Translations under genes and position numbers: made by a program
Source: Haemaphysalis longicornis
Lineage: Eukaryota > Arthropoda > Arachnida > Ixodida > Ixodidae
Length of the DNA: 64,000 nt
NCBI GenBank assembly: GCA_013339765.2
Contig: CM023454.1
Location: 36,570,950-36,634,949, forward strand
Reading direction: 5' to 3'
Notes under the pieces: generated by a model
Told to the model about the DNA's origin: nothing
The model's database searches: none
Seen by the model: only the letters and a program-made list of their open reading frames with translations
Part shown: in pieces, positions 11,152-21,407 of the stretch
Position numbering within the stretch: the first letter of the stretch is position 1
Layout: the number at the start of each line of letters is the position of its first letter

Positions 11152-11970
11152 TAAAGGCCGATCCACAAGACGGTCCAAATCCACGGTCCAATCGTTCACT
11201 TGACGCGACGTCAACGTCCACTGCGGTCGGACCCAGAGCATGGCGCATCCACACGGCGGGCCGGCTGAGCGGACCGCGAATAGCCGACCGTCTAAACTCG
11301 GAAGCTAGAAGGTTTAACACAGGCACCGTTTGGCCGCGATAACATGTAACGCACAAGCCTGCACGAACCATTTCACCCCCACAATAACAGCCAGATACTT
11401 GCACGCGGGGCGGGCGTGCTCACGCAGCCGCCGGCGTCGTTTGCATGAGGGCGACACGACGAGCGGCGACGGCGGGACGACCCGGGTTGCATACGGCTCG
11501 TCACCGCTCACTGGAACCAAATTCTTTCCTTATATTGAGGTTCGCATGCATGAAACAATGTGATAATGATGGCTAGCATCGCACTAGTAAGAGACATAGG
11601 GGTATCTTGTGAAAGCGCACACATTAAGTATGCGCCGCGATTGTAAGCCTATCCCGCTGCCTACCCCATGGGGGGTGATTGACATGCCCCTTCGAACGCT
11701 TCGAAACAGCCGCCCTCCCGCGATGTTCTCTATTGGCGCAACTAGACCCGGCTCCACCCACGCGACGCGGCCGCTGTCAGAGCACGCTGATTGACGTCGC
11801 GATCCGCCGTCGAGACTCCGTACCGAAAAGCCTCGGCGAATATTTGGACCGCGGAGGCTACGGCCCTGCGTGGTCCAGGGGCGGTCCGCGCGAACTGTTG
11901 ACGCTCTATCACGTGAGGCGCCGACCGCGGTCCAAATAATCGTTTTTGTCAGCCGTGTGGATTGGCCTTA
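11152..11970. mobile_element. GC-rich non-autonomous TIR element
   Basis: The left end reads AAGGCCGATCCACAAGACGG and the right end, inverted, AAGGCCAATCCACACGGC, with further inverted matches around GGTCCAAATC / GATTATTTGGACC. A TTAA lies at the right border. The interior is strikingly GC-rich against AT-rich flanks and has no convincing coding frame. The TTAA hints at a piggyBac-like MITE, but the left border reads GTAA, so this is tentative. Confidence 0.45.
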
Positions 11971-12045
11971 ACTGAATTTCCAAGTGCACGTCATAGCATT
12001 GCAGTATGATTGTATATAACTAGGTGCTGACCTATTATAACCAAC

Positions 12046-12143
12046 CTGAAAAACAGCCAGTGACATCTCATGAGAGGTCCATCAGGCTCATCAAAGTAGG
12101 GCATGCCAGCTGATCTCCACAGCAAGGTGTAACAGTCAGCCGC
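12046..12143 (-). CDS. Candidate internal exon of an unknown gene
   Basis: On the minus strand a long pyrimidine tract ending CTTGCAG precedes base 12143 and TTTTTCAG|GTTGGT follows base 12046, both close to consensus splice sites. The 98 nt between are open in one frame and encode YTLLWRSAGMPYFDEPDG flanked by AADC and PLMRCHWLFF. Other frames have stops. I do not recognise the protein. It could be a host exon or part of an ancient repeat. Confidence 0.28.
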
Positions 12144-12506
12144 CTGCAAGACGGAAGTGAGTGGCAGACAGCAAGCAAGTTGCATTAGCCCTAATCCTTC
12201 AAAATTCTAAATGCGATATTAAGGTGTCGAGCAAGGTGTTCTTTACACTCCAAGTGAGAATATGAGAACTTTAAAATACCACATCACCTGGATGTAAGGA
12301 TGGCCGAAGTGACTATCACAGCATAGTGACAATGTCAACGATTAGGTTTCTAACTCAATTCTCTCGTTGCAAGTAGATGCCGTTAATTATGACCAGTTCA
12401 TGTATGCGTAAAAAGGTGCCGAGATGACCTCTCTCATTGCTACTACGGCAAATTGCCTCCACGTTTCTGTGACAAAGCGCAGACCTAAATGATGATAACG
12501 TTGCCT

Positions 12507-12515
12507 TAACAATTA
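12507..12515 (+). repeat. Target-site duplication, left copy
   Basis: TAACAATTA immediately before the TIR element at 12516, identical to 16262-16270. Nine bases is typical of Mutator-like insertion. Confidence 0.8.
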
Positions 12516-12936
12516 GGGAGTGTCCAGCGTTCCGTACAGACGGAACGCTAAAAACTGCTAAAGTTCCGTCCAGACTGAACGACAAATAAAAACCAGCCGA
12601 TTGGCCGCCATTTCTAGTCCTGGGATTTGGTGTATTGGTAACGCGGCTGACTACCGAAGTTGTAGTCCCAGAATCGATTCTTACACCGCTTTTTTGTGTG
12701 TGTGACCATGGTTAGCATTTTGTAATAGCAAAACTTCATGCCCGCTTTACAATTCACGCGATTAGAGCAGTCGGTCCTGGGCTTTTTACTCAAGCGGCCG
12801 AACCGCTCCCGCTCGCTGGAGCGGAGGCCGACGTAGCCATCGCCAGTTACGCCCGATCTCCTCTAATAGACCCTATGCAAAATGCGCCCCGCCATCTCAC
12901 GTCGACTCCGGTAACTAGGTCCGCCATTTTGGTACT
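12516..12936 (+). repeat. Left TIR of the Mutator-like element
   Basis: Pairs with 15841-16261 in inverse orientation. The outermost 60 bases are most alike. The end contains its own hairpin, AGCGTTCCGT/ACGGAACGCT (12527-12549), conserved at the other end. Confidence 0.72.
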
Positions 12937-13017
12937 GTCGTTTGAAACCGAAACCAATTAGCAAAACATAGAAGGCGGGCATTGACCGCTCTTGGTGATA
13001 GACTACGATGCCGGAGC

Positions 13018-13112
13018 ATTGCTTCGTGCCGCAGAGCACGCAATGCGGAAATACCGGTTCAAATGGAGAAAAGGTTCGTGAAGTTCCACGCTTTTGAGCG
13101 AACTTTGTGACG
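13018..13112 (+). pseudogene. THAP-domain N-terminus, frameshifted
   Basis: The ATG at 13018 reads MPEHCFVPQSTQCG, matching the N-terminal MP-x-x-C-x-VP-x-C pattern of THAP zinc fingers, but the second cysteine is serine. After a one-base frame change, KRFVKFHAFER follows, the FH-x-F segment of the same domain. A stop at about 13108 ends it. It sits about 80 bases inside the left TIR and reads inward, as if transcribed from that end. THAP domains bind DNA, often transposon ends. Confidence 0.45.
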
Positions 13113-13849
13113 CGAACTGTGCCGGCGCGAGCAATCTTTGTGACACGCTGGGCGCGGTGCGCTTGGAGCGAATATTTGTCGTTGGTTCGCTAAGCGCGGG
13201 GTTCCGTAGTCGCTGTCCGTATGAAATATACAGCTGTGTTGGAGTTCTGTGGTCCAGCCTTTGTATTCTAAATGAAGCCTGAGCGTGCGCTGCCTATTCA
13301 CGCGACTGACAGCGGCGCTCGACCGGGAAAAAGTACCCCACGTTGCCAAAATTAGGCTGTTTCTTTACTCGTCCCAGTGGCTCTGCGCCCGCTTCATTTC
13401 ATTGTTAAATGGTACCGCTTAGCCCCTACACGAGCTTTTATCTTACCTAGGGCTGTAAACAAACTTTTCTTGCCGCACTACGCCGTCACGGCGCGGTTGA
13501 AAATTTCCTCTGTGGCGGGCGCGCACGGTATGGAGTGTTGTTGTTGGTTTCTTTACGTTGCATTTAGCCGCGTGTCGTTTGCAGAAGTGGCGAACACTGT
13601 TTTATGATGATCTAACGGTGGAAAATTCGAGCCTTTTGCACTTGGTTCCCGATTTGCCGGGCTGAAAGGTTTGTTGTACAACGTCAAGTTAACTTGGTGC
13701 CCATTGTCATTCCAGCAACGATGTATTTACTGTCGAATATTTTGCGACTAAAATACACTCACTCCTCTAGTTTGTCACATGCTGCAGGCATGCCTCCGAC
13801 GTAATGATAGTGGCCATTGATGTAGGTAGCTGAGACAATTTTCAAGTTT

Positions 13850-14616
13850 TATTCAAAAAGAAAAAAGAAAAAGGCCACAGTTTCATTAGGCCGCCGCGCA
13901 TCAGCTTGAGTGCTTTTGCGTTTTTGTGGATATAACTTGTAGATATAAATGGAAACAAAAAAGAAGCATTCGCGCACCCCTGCATGTCGCGTCTAGTAAA
14001 CACGACGTTGGCCCAGCCTCTGCGTGCTTGCGCGATGACCACGGCGAAATGTGGCATGAATGCTTGCTGGTAGCTCATAGGTGACCCTTCAGGTGCCATG
14101 CCAGTCCTTGTTGCTGTCACTGGGGGGGGGGGGGGGGGAGGAGGAGCGGGAGGCCAGCACAACTGGGGCAAAAAACTAATTCCCAAGGCTACCAAGTTTT
14201 CTCCCAAGCGCCTGCACGGCACTTTGTTGCTGCTCGCATTGCTCCTGTACTCGACGTGCATCGAACAGACGCATTGGAAAGGGAACGGAGGGGCCATTTT
14301 ATCGCGGGCTTCTCCAGTCAATGTTTTGGACACTCGCTGGCTTGATGCCCTGCTGTCTCGGACGTCCCCACTGTTGTGGCAGCTCAGTGCACGCAAGCTC
14401 CGGTGGCGCCTCTTAAAACCTTCGGCTTGCAAGAGGGCGAGTAGGTGCACAGCAGCCAGGATGTGACTCCATGCTCCACTGCAACCCGCCGGGCACTCGC
14501 ACGCTGCCTCCCCAATCGCCCCACTGTCCGTCTCAAAGGTGAGGCACACAACATAGGGCCGGCCACTTTTCTTCTGGGAGCGAAAGCAGCTGCTGAGCAC
14601 ATGGATGAGGCCCAAC
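13850..14616 (-). pseudogene. SWIM zinc-finger exon of a mobile-element gene, frameshifted
   Basis: On the minus strand a TTCTTGCAG acceptor precedes base 14616. The exon encodes SQKKSGRPYVVCLTFETDSG and then CECPAGCSGAWSHILAA, a SWIM-type C-x-C-n-C-x-H motif in which tryptophan replaces the third ligand cysteine. Homology-like sequence then shifts frame near 14415 and continues to a stop near 14310. A poly-G tract at 14122-14138 gives a spurious proline run. SWIM fingers occur beside the catalytic domain of Mutator transposases and in YqaJ-linked proteins. Its position inside a 9-bp-duplication element suits the former. The lost ligand, frameshift and stop indicate a dead copy. Confidence 0.6.
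14122..14138 (+). repeat. Poly-G tract
   Basis: Seventeen consecutive G on the plus strand followed by a GA-rich stretch, inside the SWIM pseudogene. Confidence 0.95.
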
Positions 14617-15572
14617 CTGCAAGAACAGAGAGAGTATCAGTAAATAACACTCAGTGAAGAACAGGACTAGTCCGCTACAGTTTATGGTAAAGGGACAGAG
14701 CAGAAAGAAGTGGCCGCAAGGAACAGACTCAAAATGACCAGATTTTGTGTCTTGCTTAACACTGTTGCAAGGGCAATAATCTACACCTCAAACAGCAATG
14801 ATGTCAAAATTGTTTGTCAAGTTCGAGCGTGCAAGTATCTCTGCATGCTTTGTTAATGCATTTTCAAGAGAAGGAAGTTTAACATTTAAAAACCTCACCG
14901 TGGGTAATGATACCAGTACCCGCATAATCGTGTTCGTCATAACTTAAGCAAGCAATAATATGATTATCTGGAACTCACTTCCAGAATCTTTCGAGATAAA
15001 CAGGTAAACATTCGGGCTATACCGATGACTCATGAAATTTAAAAAAAAATATTCTATTTCAGTGAGTTCGAGCTAACGAGGTTTTACTGTATTATCTATT
15101 CGTGCACACCAAAAACATGCGCTTTAGAAAACAAACACAACCACCCCACCGCCAAAAAGGAGAAGAAAGACACACAAACAGATTTTTTTGCGCAGAGCAT
15201 GAGCAATAAATAATGAAAACACACAAAAAAAGAAAACTCAAGGCGTATGTGCGCTTTTGTAGTTGACTTCGCCGCAAAGCACGATTGCTTTGCGGCAAAC
15301 GCGCGGGCGGACGACCGTCACGGAAAACGGCCGCAACCTTTCCGTAAACATCTTCGCCAAAAATCATCCCGTAAATTCCATGTACAGCATTTGAAAATAC
15401 CTAATCCACCCACTAGCGGTACGGTCTGGCGATTGTCGCTTTCCTCTTTCAGGGTTACTGCAACAGGGTCGCCGCTACGCATTTGCGTGGTAAACAACGG
15501 TGAACAAAGTGCTCTACAAATGCTCATACCGGTTAACTCGCGTCAAGTAAAAACAAAGAAGGATTTACTTAC

Positions 15573-15638
15573 TGCGAGTCGCACGTGTTTGTCCGCACCG
15601 ATGAAGGCGAGCAATGCGCCTCGGTGGCTAGGCGGCAT
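15573..15638 (-). CDS. Candidate first coding exon of the SWIM gene
   Basis: An ATG at 15638-15636 opens 22 codons, MPPSHRGALLAFIGADKHVR plus two residues, ending exactly at a CGCA|GTAAGT consensus donor (15567-15572 on the plus strand). It lies about 200 bases inside the right TIR and reads inward, the place for the first exon of a gene driven from that end. The phase at the donor does not match the SWIM exon acceptor directly, so a further exon or a damaged junction would be needed. Confidence 0.35.
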
Positions 15639-15840
15639 GCCCTGCTCCGCTGCCGCTCGGATGGGTCTTTGGCGCGGCACCCCGAGTGGTATGAGTCTTC
15701 AGACACAGTCGGCAGCGCAGGCAAGTCCTTCGTCCACAATCCGCGGTCGAGAGCCGGAAAACACCGTCCAGTTTGAGCCATACCGCGTTACCGTCACCTA
15801 CTCTTCCACAGTAAACAATACGAGACTTCCTGATCGGCGC

Positions 15841-16261
15841 CCGTACCAATATGGCCGACGGTCTCGTTTACATCAGTGTTGCTAGATCACCAAGCAATTT
15901 CGCATAGGGTCTATTATTACCAGTGATTATTATTTAACAGTGACTCTGGCTAGTCAGTGAGCGGAAGCGGTTTGGCCGGTTAGGTAAAAATCAAGACCGA
16001 CTGCTCTCGCTTAAATATTGTGAATTGGGCGGCGGGTGGCGGCTTGGAGTTCCGTCCGGAGAGAGCTAGAGTTATTCCGATCATCTGTTTTAATAATAAT
16101 GATTAATAATTATCAGTGATTCTGGCTGGTCAGTGAGCAGCAGTGGTTTGGCCGGTTAGGTAAAAATTAGGAGAGGCTGCTCTCAACGTGAGTTGGGTTT
16201 CCTCTAGACGGAACTTTAGTGACAGTTGCCGTTCCGTCTGGACGGAACGCTAGACACAGCC
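15841..16261 (-). repeat. Right TIR of the Mutator-like element
   Basis: Inverse of 12516-12936. It contains an internal tandem duplication: GTCAGTGAGC followed by GTTTGGCCGGTTAGGTAAAAAT occurs at about 15953 and again at about 16132. Confidence 0.7.
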
Positions 16262-16270
16262 TAACAATTA
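16262..16270 (+). repeat. Target-site duplication, right copy
   Basis: TAACAATTA, identical to 12507-12515. Confidence 0.8.
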
Positions 16271-18522
16271 TGCTGAAGGAGGCTGGAAAGGCTATGTGAT
16301 GAACTCCTGAACACAAATACAAGTGAAGCAATTTTTTTGTTTCTGAAGTCTCTTCTAGGTTATTGATGCTTAAACCAGGTTCAATTCTCCTTCCCACGCA
16401 GTGCTTGAAGCCCACGTGATGTGTCGGTGCATGTTTTCAACTGTTACCGCCAATATCACGGCAACAATTTTTCCTTCAAAACATTCATCTAACTAGACCC
16501 CAATATTGGCCGCGATGTCTTAGGGAAGCATAGTGAACCAGATTTAAGGTTGTGCTCACATTGACATGACAACCCATTCAAACGATTTTAAAAAAGTGAC
16601 GCCACATTCGTACAGGCCGCCAAATATAAAACATGACAATAATGCATTACTTCCAATAGTGACGATAGCTGTGCTAAAAAATTATTGCGATGAGAAAGAG
16701 GTTATCCTCTTCTGAAAAATTAAAAAGAAACTTTCAGTGTGATATAAACATCTAGAAAAATCTGTTCTCCCATCTATCATCTAACGGTATATTTTGTAGA
16801 ACTATACTTGTTTACATCGTCATGTGTTTTTACGAAGAGTGTATTCTTCGCTGTGCAATGATGTACAAAAGCTACCAGAAAGGGACCTTCGGCCTTAACC
16901 AGTCCAGAGGAGACCCACTTTTTTTCGTAGCATTTGCTCTTGTGCGAGGTGCACTGATCCACAGAATGAGAGCCCAATACAACTGAGCAACACGCGTGGC
17001 CGCGAACTATTCGGAGACGGTAGTTAATGTTGTCGTGCTTAAACGCTCCCCATGCGTGGCCAGCATTGCTTATGCCTCTGCACCAGACGCACGATACGCA
17101 TGTAGTTTCGACGTGGTAGCGAATTCAAGTTGAATGTACGTTTTTGGTGCTACTGATACACATACACAAACATATAGGCGATTATCGAACGACTGGAACA
17201 CTCAAACATTCACTCCACATGCGGGGCTTGCGAGTGTGACGCCAATTTCAGCCATAGTACCCTCAATCTGAATGCAGAGAGCCTTGTTTGTACCAGTGCA
17301 CTTTACTGAGTGACCGCTTTGAAAAATGACAATCCCTGCAGTGTAGTGTAAACTGCTATGTGCTTCGGCAAAAAGTTACCTAAAGCGTACAAATCCAGTC
17401 CAGGTACAACAAATGATGCGAAGAAGTACAATATCGCAATTTCTTTAAACTACCCACCCAAAAAAGCGTAGTTATTGCCAACTCAACCTTTAGCGTTCGA
17501 CCGCGAATTGGCGATCGGTTGCTGCGAGCAACAAACCGTTTAGCCAACGTAGCAGTATGACCTTACTTCGCTCAACAAAAAGCCTACAAACGGCCCAAAC
17601 AGCAGGGCTCTTCGATTTACAGACTTTAAATCACCCGGGATATTCCGCGGGAGTCTGAGGATTCCCCGAAGCCATAAGAATACACAAGGAAAATCGAATG
17701 ACAGACTGCATTGAGGGAATCTGCGGTGAGTGCGGGACTGTAAATCGAACAGCCCTACTGTTGCTACTCCCCCGATCGAAAGGCTGATCTACGTAACCCT
17801 CAAAATCAGTCGCCGTCAAAAAACATTAGGGCTAAGCGGCGACGCAAAGGTCTAACACGAAACGGAACAGCTCTTCCCTGTTAAATACACAAGTAAAGTG
17901 CGAAACGTAGACTAGTCACTCACCTTAAATCACAGGCGGCATATGTTCATCGAAACAATATTTCCAATGTCTTCAAAACAACCACAACACAGCACTCGAC
18001 AAGAGTGTACAACTCCACCGAGTCGGCGGCCAGGAGGAAAGAAAGACGATTGCATGATGGCGTTGCGATGTTGCTGGTTGGAGCAGTAGAGTACTGAGGC
18101 CGCGGTTTCTGTTTCGGTTTTGGCCTTTGTTTTTTCGCAACGCGTTCATACAAGTCGTGAAGTGAACAAAATGCGGCGAAACAAATTCTGGCTTGAACAT
18201 AGACACATGAAGCAAATTAAATAGAAAGATCAGGTAGCCATACCCAGCAAAAAGTTGAGATTGTTGGGCTATCCGGTATATGAGCAAGTTGTGGAACAAA
18301 CCTCCGACATCACTTGGGGGGAAATCACTTTTGGTTAAAAACTACCAAGAACAGGCACATTTTCCTTTAAAGAAAAATTATATCCTGCTGTCGGCGAAAA
18401 AAAGAAAACAGACCGACTGATGATCAAACCAACAACCTTTGCAACAAAAAACGAGCGCGTTACCACTGCAACACCGCCACAAACAGAAAAGGCTCCCCAA
18501 CAAGCGGCATTTATTTGGTTTC
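16271..18522. other. Unassigned intergenic DNA
   Basis: About 2.2 kb of AT-rich sequence in which I see no domain motif, repeat family or RNA gene. Confidence 0.4.
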
Positions 18523-18672
18523 TCACACTGAATCGCCAATGAATGCACAAATATTGTGAGGTATGTTTACTGCTTCTCGTATGTAACCCATTCCGGTAGT
18601 CATACGTTTCTTGGGCACGCACCGGTCTCCAACACGAGGCTCACCTTGAGCCGTGTAGCCAGCAATCTCAAC
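18523..18672 (-). CDS. Candidate terminal exon of an unknown gene
   Basis: On the minus strand a T-rich tract ending TTTTTTAG precedes base 18672, and a 49-codon open frame runs to TGA at 18525-18523. It encodes VEIAGYTAQGEPRVGDRCVP and KKRMTTGMGYIREAVNIPHN in order. An internal CAAG|GTGAG could instead be a donor, giving a 28-nt exon. No family recognised; coding status is inferred only from the acceptor and the open frame. Confidence 0.2.
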   Translation of the reverse strand, partial: VEIAGYTAQGEPRVGDRCVPKKRMTTGMGYIREAVNIPHNICAFIGDSV

Positions 18673-19084
18673 CTAAAAAAAATATCACACATCCCCGTTC
18701 TCCCCGACGAAAGCCAACGTAGGTATGAGTGAAATGGCATGCGCGCCCGGAATAAAAATTATGTTGTGTAATAATACCGTGGTTGGATCTGTCTCAAGGC
18801 AGCTGATTACAACTAAGGCGGATTGGCGAAGCGCTAGACCCGTAGTCTTGCCGCGTACAATTTAAGCCATGCCAGAAACGGTTGTGTTCGCGGGCTCATC
18901 ATAACGAAAATGAACACGTAGGGTTTGACTCTGTCGCAGCGAAAAAAAGCTGCCCATGTTTTCTACGTAAGGGTAGGCACTGCCCCCCTTACACCAAAAA
19001 CGGCGAATAAAGGGCATATAATTTTATACTGCCCTTCATGTTCAGGCTTAACAACAAGAAGCGCTAATCAAAGTAGCTTTTCTG

Positions 19085-19500
19085 TAATATGCCAAGTTTT
19101 CAGAAGCACCTTATCAAAAAGGCTGTTATTGTTTTTTTTCTCGAAATTCCCAATGCCACCGCTATGTTTCTGTTATTATATCAGTCCTTCGCTATCAAAT
19201 TAATTTTGTCTTGTTGCCAGCATTCGTTCGGAAAATGCTTTCTATCATCAATACAGCAGTCATGCTTGCCGTCACGCCTGCGTCTGCAGTCATTGCGCAG
19301 CGTGCTATTGCGTTTTCGGCATCACCTTTTCAAAAACGCAGCACTTGTAATTTTCTCGCAACGGTCAATGCCACCGCTATGTTTTTGTTATTACGAGCGC
19401 TTCTCTCTGGTAAACAATTTCGGCTTTCTGCCGTCATTCATTCAGAAAATGAATTTCCATCATCAATTCAGCAGTCAAGCTTGCCGTCACGCACACATAT
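19085..19500 (+). repeat. Two-copy tandem repeat, 215-bp period
   Basis: CAATGCCACCGCTATGTTT recurs at 19151 and 19366, and flanking sequence (TTTTCAAAAA / CATCAAT-CAGCAGTCA-GCTTGCCGTCACGC) matches on both sides. The copies are clearly diverged. Open frames here are by-products. Confidence 0.75.
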
Positions 19501-19550
19501 GCCGCCCTTACACCGCAAGCCTGCCCAGCATGGAGGAAGGTGGTGGAAAA

Positions 19551-19602
19551 CGCTGGAAGGTGCTGCCAGGCATGCCAGCATTACTGCCAGCACCTTCCAG
19601 CG
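19551..19602. repeat. 15-bp perfect inverted repeat (hairpin)
   Basis: CGCTGGAAGGTGCTG at 19551-19565 is the exact reverse complement of 19588-19602, with a 22-base loop that contains further CCAGG/GCCAG symmetry. Confidence 0.85.
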
Positions 19603-19871
19603 TCGCCTTCCAGCAGCTTCCATTACAGTTTCTTATGTATATCAAGCTTTCCGAGGCGACCATCAAACGCAATCAACCTTTCCCGCAATGAATCTTGATG
19701 GTTGGTTGATACAATTTTCAACAGGGGTGTTTGTCATGTTTCTCTGATACAGTGATAAATAGGCGAAAATACAAGTCGCGAAAAATTCGCCGTTTTTTCC
19801 TGGAACGGGAGTCGAACCCACATCTCCGCCTAACCCAGGCGGTGCACTGACCAAAGTCGAGAGGGAAGCCG

Positions 19872-19943
19872 CTGCGGGATAGCATGATTGGTCAGTTCAC
19901 CGCACTCGTTATGCGGAGATGTGGGTTCGCCTCGCGCTCCCGG
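19872..19943 (+). tRNA. tRNA-like sequence in array 1, copy 1 (pseudogene)
   Basis: CGGGATAGCATGATTGGTCAG supplies an A-box-like D arm. CCGCA-CTCGTTA-TGCGG forms a 5-bp anticodon stem whose loop has T33 and CGT (Thr) at 34-36. GTGGGTTCG begins the T arm, but its 3' strand (CGCGC) mispairs. The acceptor pairs only about five bases. Probably a tRNA-derived repeat head rather than a working gene. Confidence 0.45.
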
Positions 19944-20329
19944 AAAAACGAGGGATCTATTCTCTAGCTATATTTTCGCCCATTTATCATTCTGTCAAAG
20001 AAACATGACAAACACACGTCATTCGGCACTATTAAATATTTCGAAACAGCGGAATAGCACTGGCAATAACGACCGCAACCTTGATGTGTGTCCTTACCGA
20101 GTCCCTCGTCCCGAATCTTTATGTTCTGCTACTTACAATACGAGAGCTCTGGCTCCAGCAGTTCGGTTATGCCAACTGCTAACCCCGACCTCCGACCACG
20201 AGTTACGTGGCGGCCACTGGGAAAAAACTCGTTTTACATCTCCCGCGTTGGTCGAGGGGCGGCGCTAGTTGACCTTCCTCGGAACACTTGTAAATATAAA
20301 CCCCCGCTGAAAACGTGAGAGAGAAGCCC

Positions 20330-20400
20330 CTGCGGGGTAGCATAATTGGTCAGGGCACCGCACGCTTTTTCGGAGATGTGGGTTCGACTCCCTCTCCCGG
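20330..20400 (+). tRNA. tRNA-like sequence in array 1, copy 2 (pseudogene)
   Basis: Has the same arms as the copy at 19872, with a better B box (GTGGGTTCGACTCCC). The anticodon arm has decayed to a T run (GCTTTTTCGG), so it cannot be a functional tRNA. Confidence 0.4.
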
Positions 20401-20614
20401 AAAAAACGGCGGATTTTTTCTCGACTTATATTTTCGCTTATTTATTCCACTGTATAAAAAAAACTTGACAAACACAGGTCATTCGGCACTTTTAAAATAT
20501 TTCGGAACACAGCCGAATAGCACTGCCAATGACGACTGGAACCTTGATAGGTGTTCTTGCCGAGTTCCTCATCCCGCGGGATGTTACTTTGGAACGTAGT
20601 GGCATCATCATATT

Positions 20615-20615
<1 letters not shown>

Positions 20616-20660
<45 letters not shown>
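20616..20660. repeat. (TA)n microsatellite
   Basis: About 45 bases of alternating TA at the boundary between the two tRNA-like arrays. Confidence 0.95.
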
Positions 20661-20662
<2 letters not shown>

Positions 20663-20863
20663 GTAAATGAGGGGCTCGTTGGGGAAATACAGATAGGTCA
20701 GCAGTCTACGACGCCAAAGGAGGCATAGGGGTGTGGTTAGGCTCTTTTATTTTTTTTACTACGGTTAATGAAGTGAACATTTTTTTTTATACAGAAGAAA
20801 GAAGAAAAACACGCGCCCAGAGTGGTGACCGAACCCACGCCTTCGATTGGGGACCGAACCCAC

Positions 20864-20934
20864 GTCCAGATAGCCGAATTGGTAAGGCATTCGACATGTA
20901 ATCGAAAGGCGTGGGTTCGGTCCCCACTCTGGGC
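20864..20934 (+). tRNA. tRNA-like cloverleaf, array 2 copy 1
   Basis: Same body as the copy at 21337, but the acceptor 5' strand reads GTCCAGA, giving one mismatch against TCTGGGC. It sits at the centre of the palindrome. Confidence 0.55.
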
Positions 20935-21336
20935 GCGTGTTTTTCTTTCTTTCTTCTGTATAAAAAAAAATGTTCACTTCATTAACCGTAGTAAAAAAAG
21001 AAAAGAGCCTAACCACACCCCTATGCCTCCTTTGGCGTCGTAGACTGCTGACCTATCTGTATTTCCCCAACGAGCCCCTCATTTCCTTACTATATTATTC
21101 TGCGAAAGCCTAGCGAGGGTCTCGGTTCTGGCAGCCTTGATGCCGAGGTAGCATAAGAGGGCTTCCCGCCAGTTACCCGCTCATGACAGGCTGTAGACGT
21201 TGGAGTCACGCCCCGGGGGTTGAAAAGAAGGTCCCCTTCTCCCCGTGTAGTCAGAGTGGCGCTGGCTACCACCCTCAAGTGTCAGATACACTTCTAGTAA
21301 ATATAAATAGCCCAGAAAGTGAAGGAGAACACAGTC

Positions 21337-21407
21337 GCCCAGATAGCCGAATTGGTAAGGCATTCGACATGTAATCGAAAGGCGTGGGTTCGGTCCCCAC
21401 TCTGGGC
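21337..21407 (+). tRNA. tRNA-like cloverleaf, array 2 copy 2
   Basis: Complete fold: acceptor GCCCAGA/TCTGGGC (7 bp), D arm GCC...GGC, anticodon stem TTCGA/TCGAA (5 bp) with loop CATGTAA, T stem GTGGG/CCCAC (5 bp) with loop TTCGGTC, discriminator G. The anticodon position reads TGT (Thr), but base 33 is A instead of the near-universal T. The body (GCCCxGATAGC...TAATC) is closer to metazoan tRNA-Lys. It could be a functional odd tRNA, a tRNA-Lys-derived SINE head or a pseudogene; the A33 argues against normal decoding. Confidence 0.6.

Larger units (their letters stand above)
12516..16261. mobile_element. Mutator-like TIR element (3.75 kb) with converging THAP and SWIM gene remnants
   Basis: The element is bounded by perfect 9-bp direct repeats and has inverted ends detectable for about 420 bp (12516-12936 and 15841-16261). 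Matching blocks include GTTCCGT-cAGACGGAACG at the very ends, GAGCAGTCGGTC (12765 / about 16000), TAATAGACCCTATGC (12864 / 15902) and GCCAT-TTGGTAC (12923 / 15843). Long TIRs and a 9-bp duplication are features of the Mutator superfamily. From the left end a THAP domain start is encoded on the plus strand; from the right end a spliced gene with a SWIM zinc finger is encoded on the minus strand. Both are damaged. No MULE or YqaJ catalytic core was found, so this copy is probably non-autonomous. Confidence 0.72.
19713..20600 (+). repeat. tRNA-like tandem array 1, with palindromic head
   Basis: A first, inverted copy (19713-19860) faces a direct copy that starts near 19868. A second direct copy starts near 20328, about 460 bases later, and is truncated near 20600. 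Each unit begins with a tRNA-like segment, then a T-rich stretch, then CATTCGGCAC and a conserved block ending in AAATATAA-CCCCGCTGAAAA. The isolated block at 7830-8356 belongs to the same family. Confidence 0.75.

Noticed and set aside
12617..12700. tRNA-like words (GGTGTATTGGTAACG...TTACACC) inside the left part of the Mutator-like element
   Set aside because: Stems do not pair well and the B box is poor.
13842..14180. Proline run and downstream residues of the SWIM frame
   Set aside because: The prolines come from a poly-G tract after a frameshift, and the rest has no family signal.
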